Below are positions 1 through 8,289 of a stretch of 64,000 nucleotides of DNA, one piece after another. Each line of letters opens with the position of its first letter. Position 1 is the stretch's first letter. The notes beneath the pieces were generated by a model. The model did not search any database, was not told where the DNA came from, and was given only the letters and a program-made list of their open reading frames with translations. This DNA is from Thermoguttaceae bacterium. Lineage in GTDB: Bacteria; Planctomycetota; Planctomycetia; Pirellulales; Thermoguttaceae. The stretch covers positions 1 to 64,000 of the forward strand of contig JAFQUP010000195.1 of NCBI GenBank assembly GCA_017408405.1, read 5' to 3'. Made by a program: the position numbers and the translations under genes.

Positions 1-75
1 CAGCTTTTTCACCGTCAGCTTTTTCACCGTCAGCTTTTTCACCGTCAGCGTTTTCGCCGTCAGCGTTTTCGCCGT
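1..75 (-). repeat. 15-bp tandem repeat encoding Gly-Glu-(Lys/Asn)-Ala-Asp
   Basis: Three identical 15-bp units (1-15, 16-30, 31-45) are followed by two units of a variant (46-60, 61-75). The unit is in frame with the kinase gene on the minus strand and encodes GEKAD or GENAD. The array runs off the left edge, so its copy number is unknown. Such in-frame arrays are prone to length change. Confidence 0.9.
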
Positions 76-2368
76 CAGGCGTTGAATCCTCATCAGTACT
101 TTCGTTCGAAACTTCTTCAACCGTTTCGTCTATGATGTCTTCAACCATTGGTTCGACTGCGTTTTTTTGGGCAATTTCCTTCTCATCCCCCGAACCAAGA
201 CAGAAAATCAAAACCAGAAGCAACACCAAACACGATCCGCCCGCGACACTCCCATAAATTATCTTTTGCTTTGAGGAAAGCCCGACAAACCAGCCAATCG
301 CGCCAGCAAAAATCTCACTCAATTTTACTGTCATGGCTTTTATTTTCGACTCTTTGTTTTTATTTTGAGATTCAGCCTCGTGGGAATCCGGCCGTTCCGC
401 CCAAACTTTCTTTGCCGGCAGCTTCGGCATTGAAAACGACTTTTCCGCTTTTCCGGTCAGATCCAATGACGAATTTTTCACTTTTTTTTCCAAAGAATCT
501 CCCAATATCCCCCAAGGCTCAAGACTCGTCGCGTCTTTTGAGTCAGTTTTCTCATTTTTCATTTTTTTACTTAATAAATTGTCGGATTCACTCCCAAAAT
601 CATCCAGAATGCCAGATTTACTTTTTTCTTTTGAAAGTTTCTTCGCTTCATTTCCGGCTTCAGAAATTTCCCCATCAGACTCAAGCTCTTCTTCATTCGC
701 GACAATAGTTTCCTCCAAATCCTCATGATTAGGAGAACTCTCATCCAGATTCAGCCGATCGACTGTTTCTTCCGCTGGCTCTGAATGTTCCCGAACTTCA
801 TCTTCCTCCGAGTTTCGTTTCTTGTCCGTCGCCTTCAGAATCTCATCACCATATTCGTCTTCAATTGCCGACTTCTCATCCGACACGGGAGCGGGTCTTT
901 CTTTGGAACTCCGATTCAACGCTCCCGGATTTTCTTTCAATTTCAGATTTTTTTCTGTTCCGCCGACAGAATTTCCAAAAATCCCAGCCAATTCCTCAAA
1001 AGGATTTCCTTCCGACTCATCCTTTTCTTCCACCTCCAGATTTCCTAAATTGGAAAAATCAGGTACAGAAAAATTTTTTGCCGTATCTTTAGTCCGCTTT
1101 TCCAAATCGGCAGCATGGCTCTCCAAACCTCCGGCTTTCCCTTGGTCGTTTTCGGAACCATTCTCGATACGTTCCTCTTCTTTTCCGAGTCCTATCCGAC
1201 TTCCAGAGGATTCTTTCTTTTTTGACGAAAGTCCAAAAAAACCCGATTTTTTACTGGAAGCAGCCTTTAGCGATTTAGAATCATCAGAAGCCGCGAAATT
1301 CGAGAAATCCAAAGAAATGGAAGAACTCCCTGCCTCACTTTCCTCTTTCATACCGGAACGAAGCCACTGGGCTAAATCTTCCGCGACCTCTTCTGCCGAC
1401 TGGTACCGCTCCGAAAGTTCACGTGCCATCATCTTCAGGCAAATTTCCGCCAAACGGGGAGAAATCGCATCATTGATCTCTGTCGGATTTTTCGGTTCCC
1501 CATTCTGATGCTTAAGAATCCTTTCCGGAATCGTTTCCCCCGGGAACGGAATTTCCCCGGTAAGCAGAAAAAACATTACGCAGCCCAAAGAGTAAATATC
1601 CGACTGCGGCGAAACGTTAGCACTGTCCTCTGCCACTTCCGGTGCCATATAGTCAACAGTCCCAATCACATTCTGATTCAAATCATTAGAGTCCGCCTTT
1701 CCTTTATCCGAATTCTGGAAACGCGCTAATCCCATATCAAGGATCTTGATCTGCTCCGACTCATTTAAAAGAAGATTCGCGGGCTTAATATCGCAATGGA
1801 TCATTCCCCGTTCATGCGCGTGCTGAAGCGCGCCAGCCGCCTGATGCATGAAAACGGCAACCCGATCCTGCGCGACCGCTCCATTTTTCTCAACGGTCTT
1901 CTCCAAATCCGTGCCTTCAACAAATTCCATCACAATGTAGTAACGATCTCCCTCTTTATCCACACTGTACGCGTGAACGATATTCGGATGATTCAGTGAC
2001 GCGATGGCCCGGGCCTCATTCAGAAAACGTTTTTGGGCATCCGCGTCTGTCACCAGCTCTTTCGCGATAATTTTAAGCGCCACGGAACGATTCATCGTAA
2101 TGTGTTCCGCGCGAAAGACACGCCCCATGCCGCCAGCCCCAATCAATTCTACCAGTTTATACTTGCCGAGAAAAAAAGACGTATTGCCTGCCGAAAGCTG
2201 CCCAGCCTGCCATCGAGTTATCTTTTTTTTGCGAAAAAGCTGTTTCAGAAATTCATGGCTATCCGGTATCTGCTCACTCAAGGCCCTCGCTTCTTCAAGG
2301 TCTTTGAGCTGAAGCAGGCGGCTTTTTTCAATGATTCTCATCACAGTTGAAGAGTCTTTAATGGCCAT
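1..2368 (-). CDS. Membrane-anchored Hanks-type Ser/Thr protein kinase (3' end outside window)
   Basis: The frame is open from an ATG at 2368 to the left edge, at least 789 codons, so the C-terminus is missing. Seen: an N-terminal helical stretch of about 65 residues, then a kinase domain (about residues 68-335) with glycine loop GAGGMGRVF, VALKII lysine, catalytic loop HCDIKPANLLL (H191-C192-D193), DMG in place of DFG, and APE. A long acidic, Ser/Lys-rich linker follows, then one membrane segment (encoded near 215-280) and an exported tail ending in GE(K/N)AD repeats. An AGGA box lies about 10 nt before the ATG. Known: this is the usual kinase-linker-TM-sensor layout of planctomycete kinases. 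The Cys in place of the HRD arginine points to activity that does not need activation-loop phosphorylation (inference). Confidence 0.93.
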   Translation of the reverse strand, partial: MAIKDSSTVMRIIEKSRLLQLKDLEEARALSEQIPDSHEFLKQLFRKKKITRWQAGQLSAGNTSFFLGKYKLVELIGAGGMGRVFRAEHITMNRSVALKIIAKELVTDADAQKRFLNEARAIASLNHPNIVHAYSVDKEGDRYYIVMEFVEGTDLEKTVEKNGAVAQDRVAVFMHQAAGALQHAHERGMIHCDIKPANLLLNESEQIKILDMGLARFQNSDKGKADSNDLNQNVIGTVDYMAPEVAEDSANVSPQSDIYSLGCVMFFLLTGEIPFPGETIPERILKHQNGEPKNPTEINDAISPRLAEICLKMMARELSERYQSAEEVAEDLAQWLRSGMKEESEAGSSSISLDFSNFAASDDSKSLKAASSKKSGFFGLSSKKKESSGSRIGLGKEEERIENGSENDQGKAGGLESHAADLEKRTKDTAKNFSVPDFSNLGNLEVEEKDESEGNPFEELAGIFGNSVGGTEKNLKLKENPGALNRSSKERPAPVSDEKSAIEDEYGDEILKATDKKRNSEEDEVREHSEPAEETVDRLNLDESSPNHEDLEETIVANEEELESDGEISEAGNEAKKLSKEKSKSGILDDFGSESDNLLSKKMKNEKTDSKDATSLEPWGILGDSLEKKVKNSSLDLTGKAEKSFSMPKLPAKKVWAERPDSHEAESQNKNKESKIKAMTVKLSEIFAGAIGWFVGLSSKQKIIYGSVAGGSCLVLLLVLIFCLGSGDEKEIAQKNAVEPMVEDIIDETVEEVSNESTDEDSTPDGENADGENADGEKADGEKADGEKA

Positions 2369-3168
2369 AATTTCTGTTCCTCAAACAAAAAACAAAATCT
2401 CCGTCTCTCTGCCGACACTCGCAGAAACGAACGATGAACAGTAACGAATACTTTCCTGAAAATGGGGATTTAATACCAAATATGCCGTGACGAAAAGGAG
2501 ACCATCCTCATCGCCAAAAGACATCACCCCATGTTTCAATTTTAATCATTTTTCAACAAAATGTCAAGAATCGCAGTACGCCTACCGCGATTTTTTTTAA
2601 AAAAAGTTTAAATTTCCACTTTTTTCTTGCCATTTATGAGAAATAAATCAATTGAATCACCTGTTACCGGTAATTAGGCGGTTTTTCCATACTCTTTACC
2701 CGATTCTTTCTTAAATTCTCATATTCGACTGAAGAAGTTCCCGAGACTCCATCCTAAAATTTCGATAATTCTGATTTTGGAACTCATTGCCGTTTATCTC
2801 GCGTATTTCCGAATGCGTAAACTCCTGACATCTTGCGAAAACTCAAAACGATATCGCTTTTTCTTGCGGAAAAAATATTCTTGAAAGGAGCTTTGAAAAA
2901 TTTAGCTAATTATTCATTTCTTTTTTGGCGTTTTGAACAGAAATAGCGACAAAACCCTTTTAATTGTCTCAGGCAGGTTCTTGAAAATTTCCCCAAACCG
3001 AATCCAAAAGAAGGCCGAAAAAAAGAGAAGCTTCAGACTGTTAAAAACTAGGATTCAATCCCGCAAAAACTTTAATACGCGCAAAATCCTAAAAATCCGC
3101 GTAAAAAGATAAATAGCGGCTGAAGCTCTTCAAAGTACTATTCACACTTCACTCAAGCAGAGGAACAA
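2369..3168. other. 800-bp AT-rich divergent intergenic region
   Basis: It separates the minus-strand kinase from the plus-strand thioredoxin-like gene. Apart from the kinase promoter at 2539-2567 and a purine-rich ribosome binding site before 3169, no gene, RNA or repeat was recognised. Homopolymer A/T runs dominate. Confidence 0.6.
2539..2567 (-). promoter_or_regulatory. Sigma70-like promoter for the kinase gene
   Basis: On the minus strand TTGACA (2567-2562) is followed by a 17-nt spacer and TAAAAT (2544-2539). Expected transcription start is near 2532, giving a leader of about 165 nt before the kinase ATG. Confidence 0.65.
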
Positions 3169-5163
3169 ATGCTGAAATTTAATGAAAGGTTGGGAAGCCG
3201 TTCAATTCTCACTCTTCTCTTTTGTCTTATTCTTACTGGAACTTTCAGCACGGAAAATCTCTCCGCGCAAAGAATCGGAGCAAGACGCACCACCCGAAAC
3301 CGCTCCGTTCAGACCATCCCGCAGACCATAAATAATTTGCCGAACGAACTTCCAAATGATTCGGTTTTCTCCGATGATTCGCGGTACGGCGGCAAAACTC
3401 CTGAAACCGCATCACTAAATACTCCGAATGTCTCCGCGATAGAATCCGAGAATCTGTCGCCGGACACACTCTTAGAAAATGTTCTCCAACAGAAAGATTC
3501 TGAACTATTACGCTCGGAACAAATTTTCGACGAAAAAAATATCCAGGAATTGAATGTCCCCGAACAGAAACAAACCCGAAAAGTAACAGGCTCAAAAAAT
3601 ATCGGGAATCAAAATACCGAAAGTCAGACCCCGCCGGAATTGGCTTTTGCCGATACCGATTTCCTGTCATCAGAAAATGAAATCTCCACGAAAGAAACAC
3701 TCCCTGCCGACAATCCAGAAAACACTCAACGCCAATCAACGATTACCGAAGACCAAGCTCTTCAGGCTTTAGCGGAAAGTCTCTCATCAGCGGAAAATTC
3801 TCCCTCCTCTGACACCGCGAAAAAAGGCTTTGAATTTGAACCGACTCAAAATGCTTCTCAGGAAAAACCAATGAGATGCTTTTGGTTCACCAACTGGAAT
3901 GAAGCAAGAGCTGCCGTGCTTGAGACAGGACGTCCGCTTCTGATTCACTTCGGCACGGAATACTGCCCCCCATGCCGTCAAATGGAAAAAACCGTTTTCT
4001 CGCAAGAAGCCGTCCAGGTTCTGGCCGGCGCGTATTTCGTCGCGGTTAAAGTGGATGGAAGCAGAAATCAGAAACTGTGCGAAATTTTTAACGTCGGACA
4101 ATTTCCAACAGACATCATCGTCACTCCGGCTGGAAATGTCCTCGCGCGGCATACTGGATTCCAAAACGCGACGCAGTACAGTTCATTTTTGACTTTCGCG
4201 GCCGCGAAAGTCCAGCTTCCCGCTCTGCGTTCTCCCATTGGTCCTGACTGGCGGGCGACGGTTGGAAAATCCCAAGTTCCGGCCTCAGAAAAGCTGGAAC
4301 AGAATCTTGCCGCGACCGCTTTAAACGCTAACCGAAAAAAAGAATCTGAAAGCCCGGAAGAGAATAATTCCATGTTTCAGAACCAGCTTCATTCACAAAC
4401 CGAAGAGCAGGTTGAGGATCTTTTGGAAGCTCCGGCTCTGGCAGCCGCGGCTCCAAATAAAAATCAAAGCGGCGAAACCTTCAATGAATCTGAAGAAATG
4501 GAAGAAGAACCGTTAGATTTGCTCTCGCTTCCCGAAAAAAATTCAGCTGAAATCGGTTCCGCGTCTGAAATTACCGATGAAGATGAAAACACTCTGGATC
4601 TTCTGTCGATGGAAACGAGAGACCAGGCCAGAGAAATTATTCCTGACATTGAAGAAAACTCAATGCGGGTTGAGCCGCTGGATGCTCCATTGAGTGATTT
4701 GAACCTGACCTCCGCGGAACACGCTGCCGACGAAACGGAATCACCAAATTCGTTCCTTCATCGAACGGCCTATTCCACTGAAATCAATTCCCCCATCCCG
4801 ACCCTCATGGACGGTTACTGTCCGGTAGCCATGGTTGAGCGAAACACTTGGGTTCTCGGCAATTCACAAATTACCTGCCTTTACGGAAATGGACGGTACT
4901 GTTTTGAGAATGAGGAAGCCCAAGAAAAATTCTTTCGGGATCCGGCCTTTTATGCTTTAGTCTCTGACGGCATGGACATCGTGCTTTTGACTGACCAAAA
5001 CCATAAATCCCCCGGAACACGGCGTTTGGGAATCCGTTACGCAAACCTGAATTTTGTCTTTGCTACGGAAGAAAGTCAACAGAAATTTCGCCAAAATCCT
5101 GACCTTTATCTGAAACGCGCGCGAGAACAAATCGCCAAAGAGCATGAGCCGTCAAAACGTTAA
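3169..5163 (+). CDS. Secreted thioredoxin-fold protein with two C-terminal YHS-like repeats
   Basis: 664 residues. A signal peptide occupies about residues 13-33 (hydrophobic stretch ending near LSAQ). A Ser/Glu/Asn-rich spacer precedes a thioredoxin fold at about 235-345 with redox motif C266-P-P-C269 and the cis-proline in QFPTD (P313). A second acidic low-complexity stretch is followed by residues 547-660, where GYCPVAM, YCFENEEAQEKFFRDP and the similar FATEESQQKFRQNPDLY resemble two YHS units, of which the second has lost its cysteines. The role is probably thiol-disulfide handling or metal binding outside the cytoplasm (inference). An AGAGGA box sits 6 nt before the ATG. It is convergent with purB and shares a terminator with it. 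Confidence 0.9.
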   Translation: MLKFNERLGSRSILTLLFCLILTGTFSTENLSAQRIGARRTTRNRSVQTIPQTINNLPNELPNDSVFSDDSRYGGKTPETASLNTPNVSAIESENLSPDTLLENVLQQKDSELLRSEQIFDEKNIQELNVPEQKQTRKVTGSKNIGNQNTESQTPPELAFADTDFLSSENEISTKETLPADNPENTQRQSTITEDQALQALAESLSSAENSPSSDTAKKGFEFEPTQNASQEKPMRCFWFTNWNEARAAVLETGRPLLIHFGTEYCPPCRQMEKTVFSQEAVQVLAGAYFVAVKVDGSRNQKLCEIFNVGQFPTDIIVTPAGNVLARHTGFQNATQYSSFLTFAAAKVQLPALRSPIGPDWRATVGKSQVPASEKLEQNLAATALNANRKKESESPEENNSMFQNQLHSQTEEQVEDLLEAPALAAAAPNKNQSGETFNESEEMEEEPLDLLSLPEKNSAEIGSASEITDEDENTLDLLSMETRDQAREIIPDIEENSMRVEPLDAPLSDLNLTSAEHAADETESPNSFLHRTAYSTEINSPIPTLMDGYCPVAMVERNTWVLGNSQITCLYGNGRYCFENEEAQEKFFRDPAFYALVSDGMDIVLLTDQNHKSPGTRRLGIRYANLNFVFATEESQQKFRQNPDLYLKRAREQIAKEHEPSKR

Positions 5164-5180
5164 GCCTTTTCAGGCTAAAA

Positions 5181-5215
5181 AATCCCCGACAGCTAAACAA
5201 ACTGCCGGGGATTTT
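5181..5215. terminator. Bidirectional hairpin terminator between convergent genes
   Basis: A 12-bp stem (5181-5192 with 5202-5213, one A/C mismatch) has a GC-rich core and A/T runs on both sides. It lies between the thioredoxin-like gene and purB and can serve both strands. Confidence 0.85.
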
Positions 5216-5261
5216 ACTTTTAGAGCGTCTGACGAAGAATCTTCAAAAAAATACTTTCCAA

Positions 5262-6695
5262 TTAACAGAAAATCTCCGTCTCCTGAGCTGTCACGCCTTC
5301 ATATTTCGCGAAAATCGGCGCCATGATCTCATCCAGAAATTCATCCACCTGTTGCGGCGCACGGCCAACGTAGAGTGCCGGATCAAGGGTCGCGTTCAAA
5401 TCCACGTTAGCGAACATTTCATCAGCGGCCAAACGCGTCATGAGATCATTTTCACCGCCTTCCTGTTTCACGACTGCCGCAGCTGCCTGGGAATGCTGAC
5501 GAATGTGCTCATGAAGTTCCTGTCGGTCACCGCCGGCTGCTGTCGCGGCCATCATGATGTTCTCCGTTGCCATGAACGGCAATTCCGCGCGGAGATTTTT
5601 CTCAATCACTTTTGGATAAACGACCATTCCCTCAACCACATTCCGATAAAGAATCAGGATCGAATCAAGTGCCAGAAATGCCTGGGGAATAACCAGTCTG
5701 CGATTCGCGCTGTCATCAAGAGTCCGCTCAAACCACTGAGTCGCGAACGTCATTCCCGGACTGGACTGGAGGCTCATTACGTATCGCGCCAGCGAGCATA
5801 TCCGTTCACTGCGCATCGGATTCCGTTTATACGCCATAGCACTCGAACCAATCTGATTCTTTTCAAATGGCTCTTCGCACTCCTTGCGATGTGCCAGAAT
5901 ACGAAGATCAGTCGCCATCTTATGCGCGGACTCCGCGATACCCGCTAAAACATCGAGAACCTGTGCGTCCAGTTTGCGCGGATACGTCTGCCCAGTTACG
6001 GCAAAAGACGACTCAAAATCGATCTTCCTGTCAACCAGCGCTTCAAGCTGACGCACTTTCGCTCCGTCATTTTCAAACAAAGCGTAAAAACTTGCCTGCG
6101 TCCCCGTCGTACCCTTTAAACCGCGAGTCCGAAGATGAGCCATTCGATGCTCAAGATCCTCAAGGTCCATAACCAAATCATAAAGCCAAAGGCAAATACG
6201 TTTCCCAAGAGTCGTCGGCTGAGCTGGCTGAAGATGCGTAAACGCCAGGCACGGCAAATTTTGATACTCTTTCGCGGCCGCGCTCATCGCGCGCATCACA
6301 TCCAAAAGTTTTGCCAGAATCAAACGAAAACTGTCGCGAATCAAAATCACGTCCGTATTGTCGGTAACGTAACAGCTGGTTGCTCCCCAGTGAATAATTC
6401 CTTTCGCGTTCGGGCAGGCGTCACCGTACGTATGGACATGCGCCATGACATCGTGACGCAGCTTCCTCTCATACTGATTCGCGAGATCAAAATCAATGTC
6501 ATCCACGTGCGCACGCAACTCGTTCAGCTGCTCTTCCGTAATTGGAAGGCCCATCTCGGCTTCCGCCTCCGCCAAAGCAACCCACAGACGACGCCACGTA
6601 CTGAATTTTCTCTGCTCGCTCCAGATTGCACTCATCTCCGGAGACGCATAGCGTGAAATCAGCGGATTTCGATATTCATTTCGATTAATTTCCAT
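5262..6695 (-). CDS. purB: Adenylosuccinate lyase
   Basis: 477 residues, full length for the family. The enzyme cleaves adenylosuccinate and SAICAR to fumarate plus AMP or AICAR in purine synthesis. Seen: the fumarase/aspartase superfamily signature [15 protein letters not shown] starting at G283 (catalytic serine loop), [10 protein letters not shown] and [14 protein letters not shown]. The sequence is closer in style to the eukaryotic-type ADSL group than to the short Bacillus type (judged from motifs only). The ATG at 6695 follows an AAGGAA box at about 9 nt. A sigma70-like promoter lies about 50 nt upstream. It appears to be a single-gene unit. Confidence 0.97.
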   Translation of the reverse strand: MEINRNEYRNPLISRYASPEMSAIWSEQRKFSTWRRLWVALAEAEAEMGLPITEEQLNELRAHVDDIDFDLANQYERKLRHDVMAHVHTYGDACPNAKGIIHWGATSCYVTDNTDVILIRDSFRLILAKLLDVMRAMSAAAKEYQNLPCLAFTHLQPAQPTTLGKRICLWLYDLVMDLEDLEHRMAHLRTRGLKGTTGTQASFYALFENDGAKVRQLEALVDRKIDFESSFAVTGQTYPRKLDAQVLDVLAGIAESAHKMATDLRILAHRKECEEPFEKNQIGSSAMAYKRNPMRSERICSLARYVMSLQSSPGMTFATQWFERTLDDSANRRLVIPQAFLALDSILILYRNVVEGMVVYPKVIEKNLRAELPFMATENIMMAATAAGGDRQELHEHIRQHSQAAAAVVKQEGGENDLMTRLAADEMFANVDLNATLDPALYVGRAPQQVDEFLDEIMAPIFAKYEGVTAQETEIFC

Positions 6696-6747
6696 TTTAA
6701 CGGTTCCTTAATGCGAGCCTACTCGAAAAACAAAGATTAAACCGTTT

Positions 6748-6775
6748 ATTTTAACCGATTTCCAGAAGAATGCAA
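6748..6775 (-). promoter_or_regulatory. Sigma70-like promoter for purB
   Basis: Minus strand TTGCAT (6775-6770), 16-nt spacer, TAAAAT (6753-6748). Expected start near 6741, about 45 nt before the purB ATG. Confidence 0.55.
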
Positions 6776-6880
6776 GGGGTAGAGTTCAGAAAAAAAAGAA
6801 TTCCATTTTTTCACAGACAAATTGGAGGCAAACTCTCACCCCCAAAACGCTCTCCCTCTCGAAAAAATCCCAAAGAATAA

Positions 6881-8089
6881 TTACTTCTTCGAATTTTTCA
6901 CGGAAACAAATTCAATCGGAAACGCTTCCATTGGATTCGCGATCCGAATCATCTGTTTTCCAGAGAGAAGAGCCTCGAAAGTTTTTCCAATGATCTCGGC
7001 ACGCCAACCGTTCGCCAATGCGGGAAATGGTTCATTGGGATTCGCGATTTTCAAATGCCAGGCTACCCAATCTCGCACATCTGTCGGCGTTCCAACCAAA
7101 CCTGGAGCCAAATCATGCTGATGGCAAATTGACCCGAGAACCGAATAAAGAAGCGATCCTAAAATAGTCAGCTTTGCCGTATGGCGGCAGGATTCAGCAC
7201 GAGGACAATCCTGATCCGCAAGTCGAAGTGATTCCGAGATACATTCTGAAATTTCCGGAAGATGCTTGCGAAGATCCTCGCGATCCATACCGCGTATATT
7301 TCGAATGCTTCGCACATCCGCGATTTTCCGGCGTGCCATCTCAAGAATAAGATCATCACGCAAAACATGGCGAACGGAACAGTTTCTCTGCCTCGCCAAA
7401 TTCTCGCGCCAATTCCAAAGAGACCGAACGATCTCCAATTCATGAGGATCCCAGCGGGAACCATTCAGAATACGACGCCATCGTTCTGGTGAAAGAAGAT
7501 ACCGAATACTCGAAAGCCATTCCTCCATCTCATCACGAAACCACGAAACTCTGCCCAATTTCTCAAGTTTCTCGTAAAGAACAGTCCGGCAGTTATTCAA
7601 ATACGCGATATCATCCACTGCGTATTCAAGCTGCCGCTCAGTTAACGGACGCGATTTCCAATTCGACCGTGACTCCGTTCCCGGCATATTGATATTCAGA
7701 AAATGAGCTACGATATTCCCATATCCCGCTGGATACTCGTTGCTGATCAATCCCGCCGCGATCTGGGTATCAAAAACCTTTTTTGGAAAAAGATTGGTGT
7801 ACCGCCAGCAAAATTCAAGTTCAAGACGCCCGGCATGAACAATCGTTTCATGAGGACCATTGGCAACCAGCTCCCAAAAAGGCGTTACGTCCAGGGAATT
7901 CGTTAGGGGGTCAATCAAAAAATAGCCATTAGGAGTCGCCGCCTGAATCAGACAGAGAAGAGGCTGATAGTAACGTTCCGCGATAAATTCCGTATCAATC
8001 CCGATCCAGTCAACTTCCGCGTTTTGTTCACACCACGCGGCCAGTTGAATGGAATCCGTAATGATTTGGTACTGATGCGGACAAGTCAT
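6881..8089 (-). CDS. rnd: Ribonuclease D-like 3'-5' exonuclease with HRDC domain
   Basis: 402 residues. The N-terminal DEDD exonuclease fold shows motif I with D32-T-E34, motif II HAGRLELEF (H85 onward) and motif III YAVDDIAYL. The HRDC nucleic-acid-binding domain covers about residues 205-285 (LRDDLILEMARRKIADVRSI), and a further helical C-terminal region follows, as in RNase D. Family role: 3' trimming of tRNA and other stable RNAs. Odd feature: the motif II aspartate, HAGSEDLE in the E. coli enzyme, aligns here with Glu90. Another acidic residue may still bind metal, but activity could differ. The start was chosen at the first ATG. Confidence 0.9.
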   Translation of the reverse strand: MTCPHQYQIITDSIQLAAWCEQNAEVDWIGIDTEFIAERYYQPLLCLIQAATPNGYFLIDPLTNSLDVTPFWELVANGPHETIVHAGRLELEFCWRYTNLFPKKVFDTQIAAGLISNEYPAGYGNIVAHFLNINMPGTESRSNWKSRPLTERQLEYAVDDIAYLNNCRTVLYEKLEKLGRVSWFRDEMEEWLSSIRYLLSPERWRRILNGSRWDPHELEIVRSLWNWRENLARQRNCSVRHVLRDDLILEMARRKIADVRSIRNIRGMDREDLRKHLPEISECISESLRLADQDCPRAESCRHTAKLTILGSLLYSVLGSICHQHDLAPGLVGTPTDVRDWVAWHLKIANPNEPFPALANGWRAEIIGKTFEALLSGKQMIRIANPMEAFPIEFVSVKNSKK

Positions 8090-8217
8090 TGGTCTGCCTG
8101 GAAAACAAGAAAAGGAATGAAAATAAAAACGAATTTAAAATCGACCGGAATAAACAACAAATTCCAAGAAGAAACGCGTTCTTTTCCGGCACAAAAACGA
8201 AGTATTCCCAATCATCA

Positions 8218-8255
8218 TTCAGGAGTCGAAACCTTTACGGGTCACGACTCCTGAA
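8218..8255 (-). terminator. Hairpin downstream of the antiporter gene
   Basis: A perfect 11-bp inverted repeat (8218-8228 with 8245-8255) with a 16-nt loop lies 35 nt after the antiporter stop codon. No good T-run follows on the minus strand, so it is either a weak terminator or an mRNA 3'-end stabiliser. Confidence 0.55.
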
Positions 8256-8289
8256 GTCAAATCAGCTTAACAAAGTGTTCCCATTTCCA

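Noticed and set aside
148..1508. Several Ser/Phe-rich plus-strand frames over the first 1.5 kb
   Set aside because: They lie opposite the linker of the Ser/Thr kinase and have the composition expected from the complement of Glu/Ser/Lys codons.
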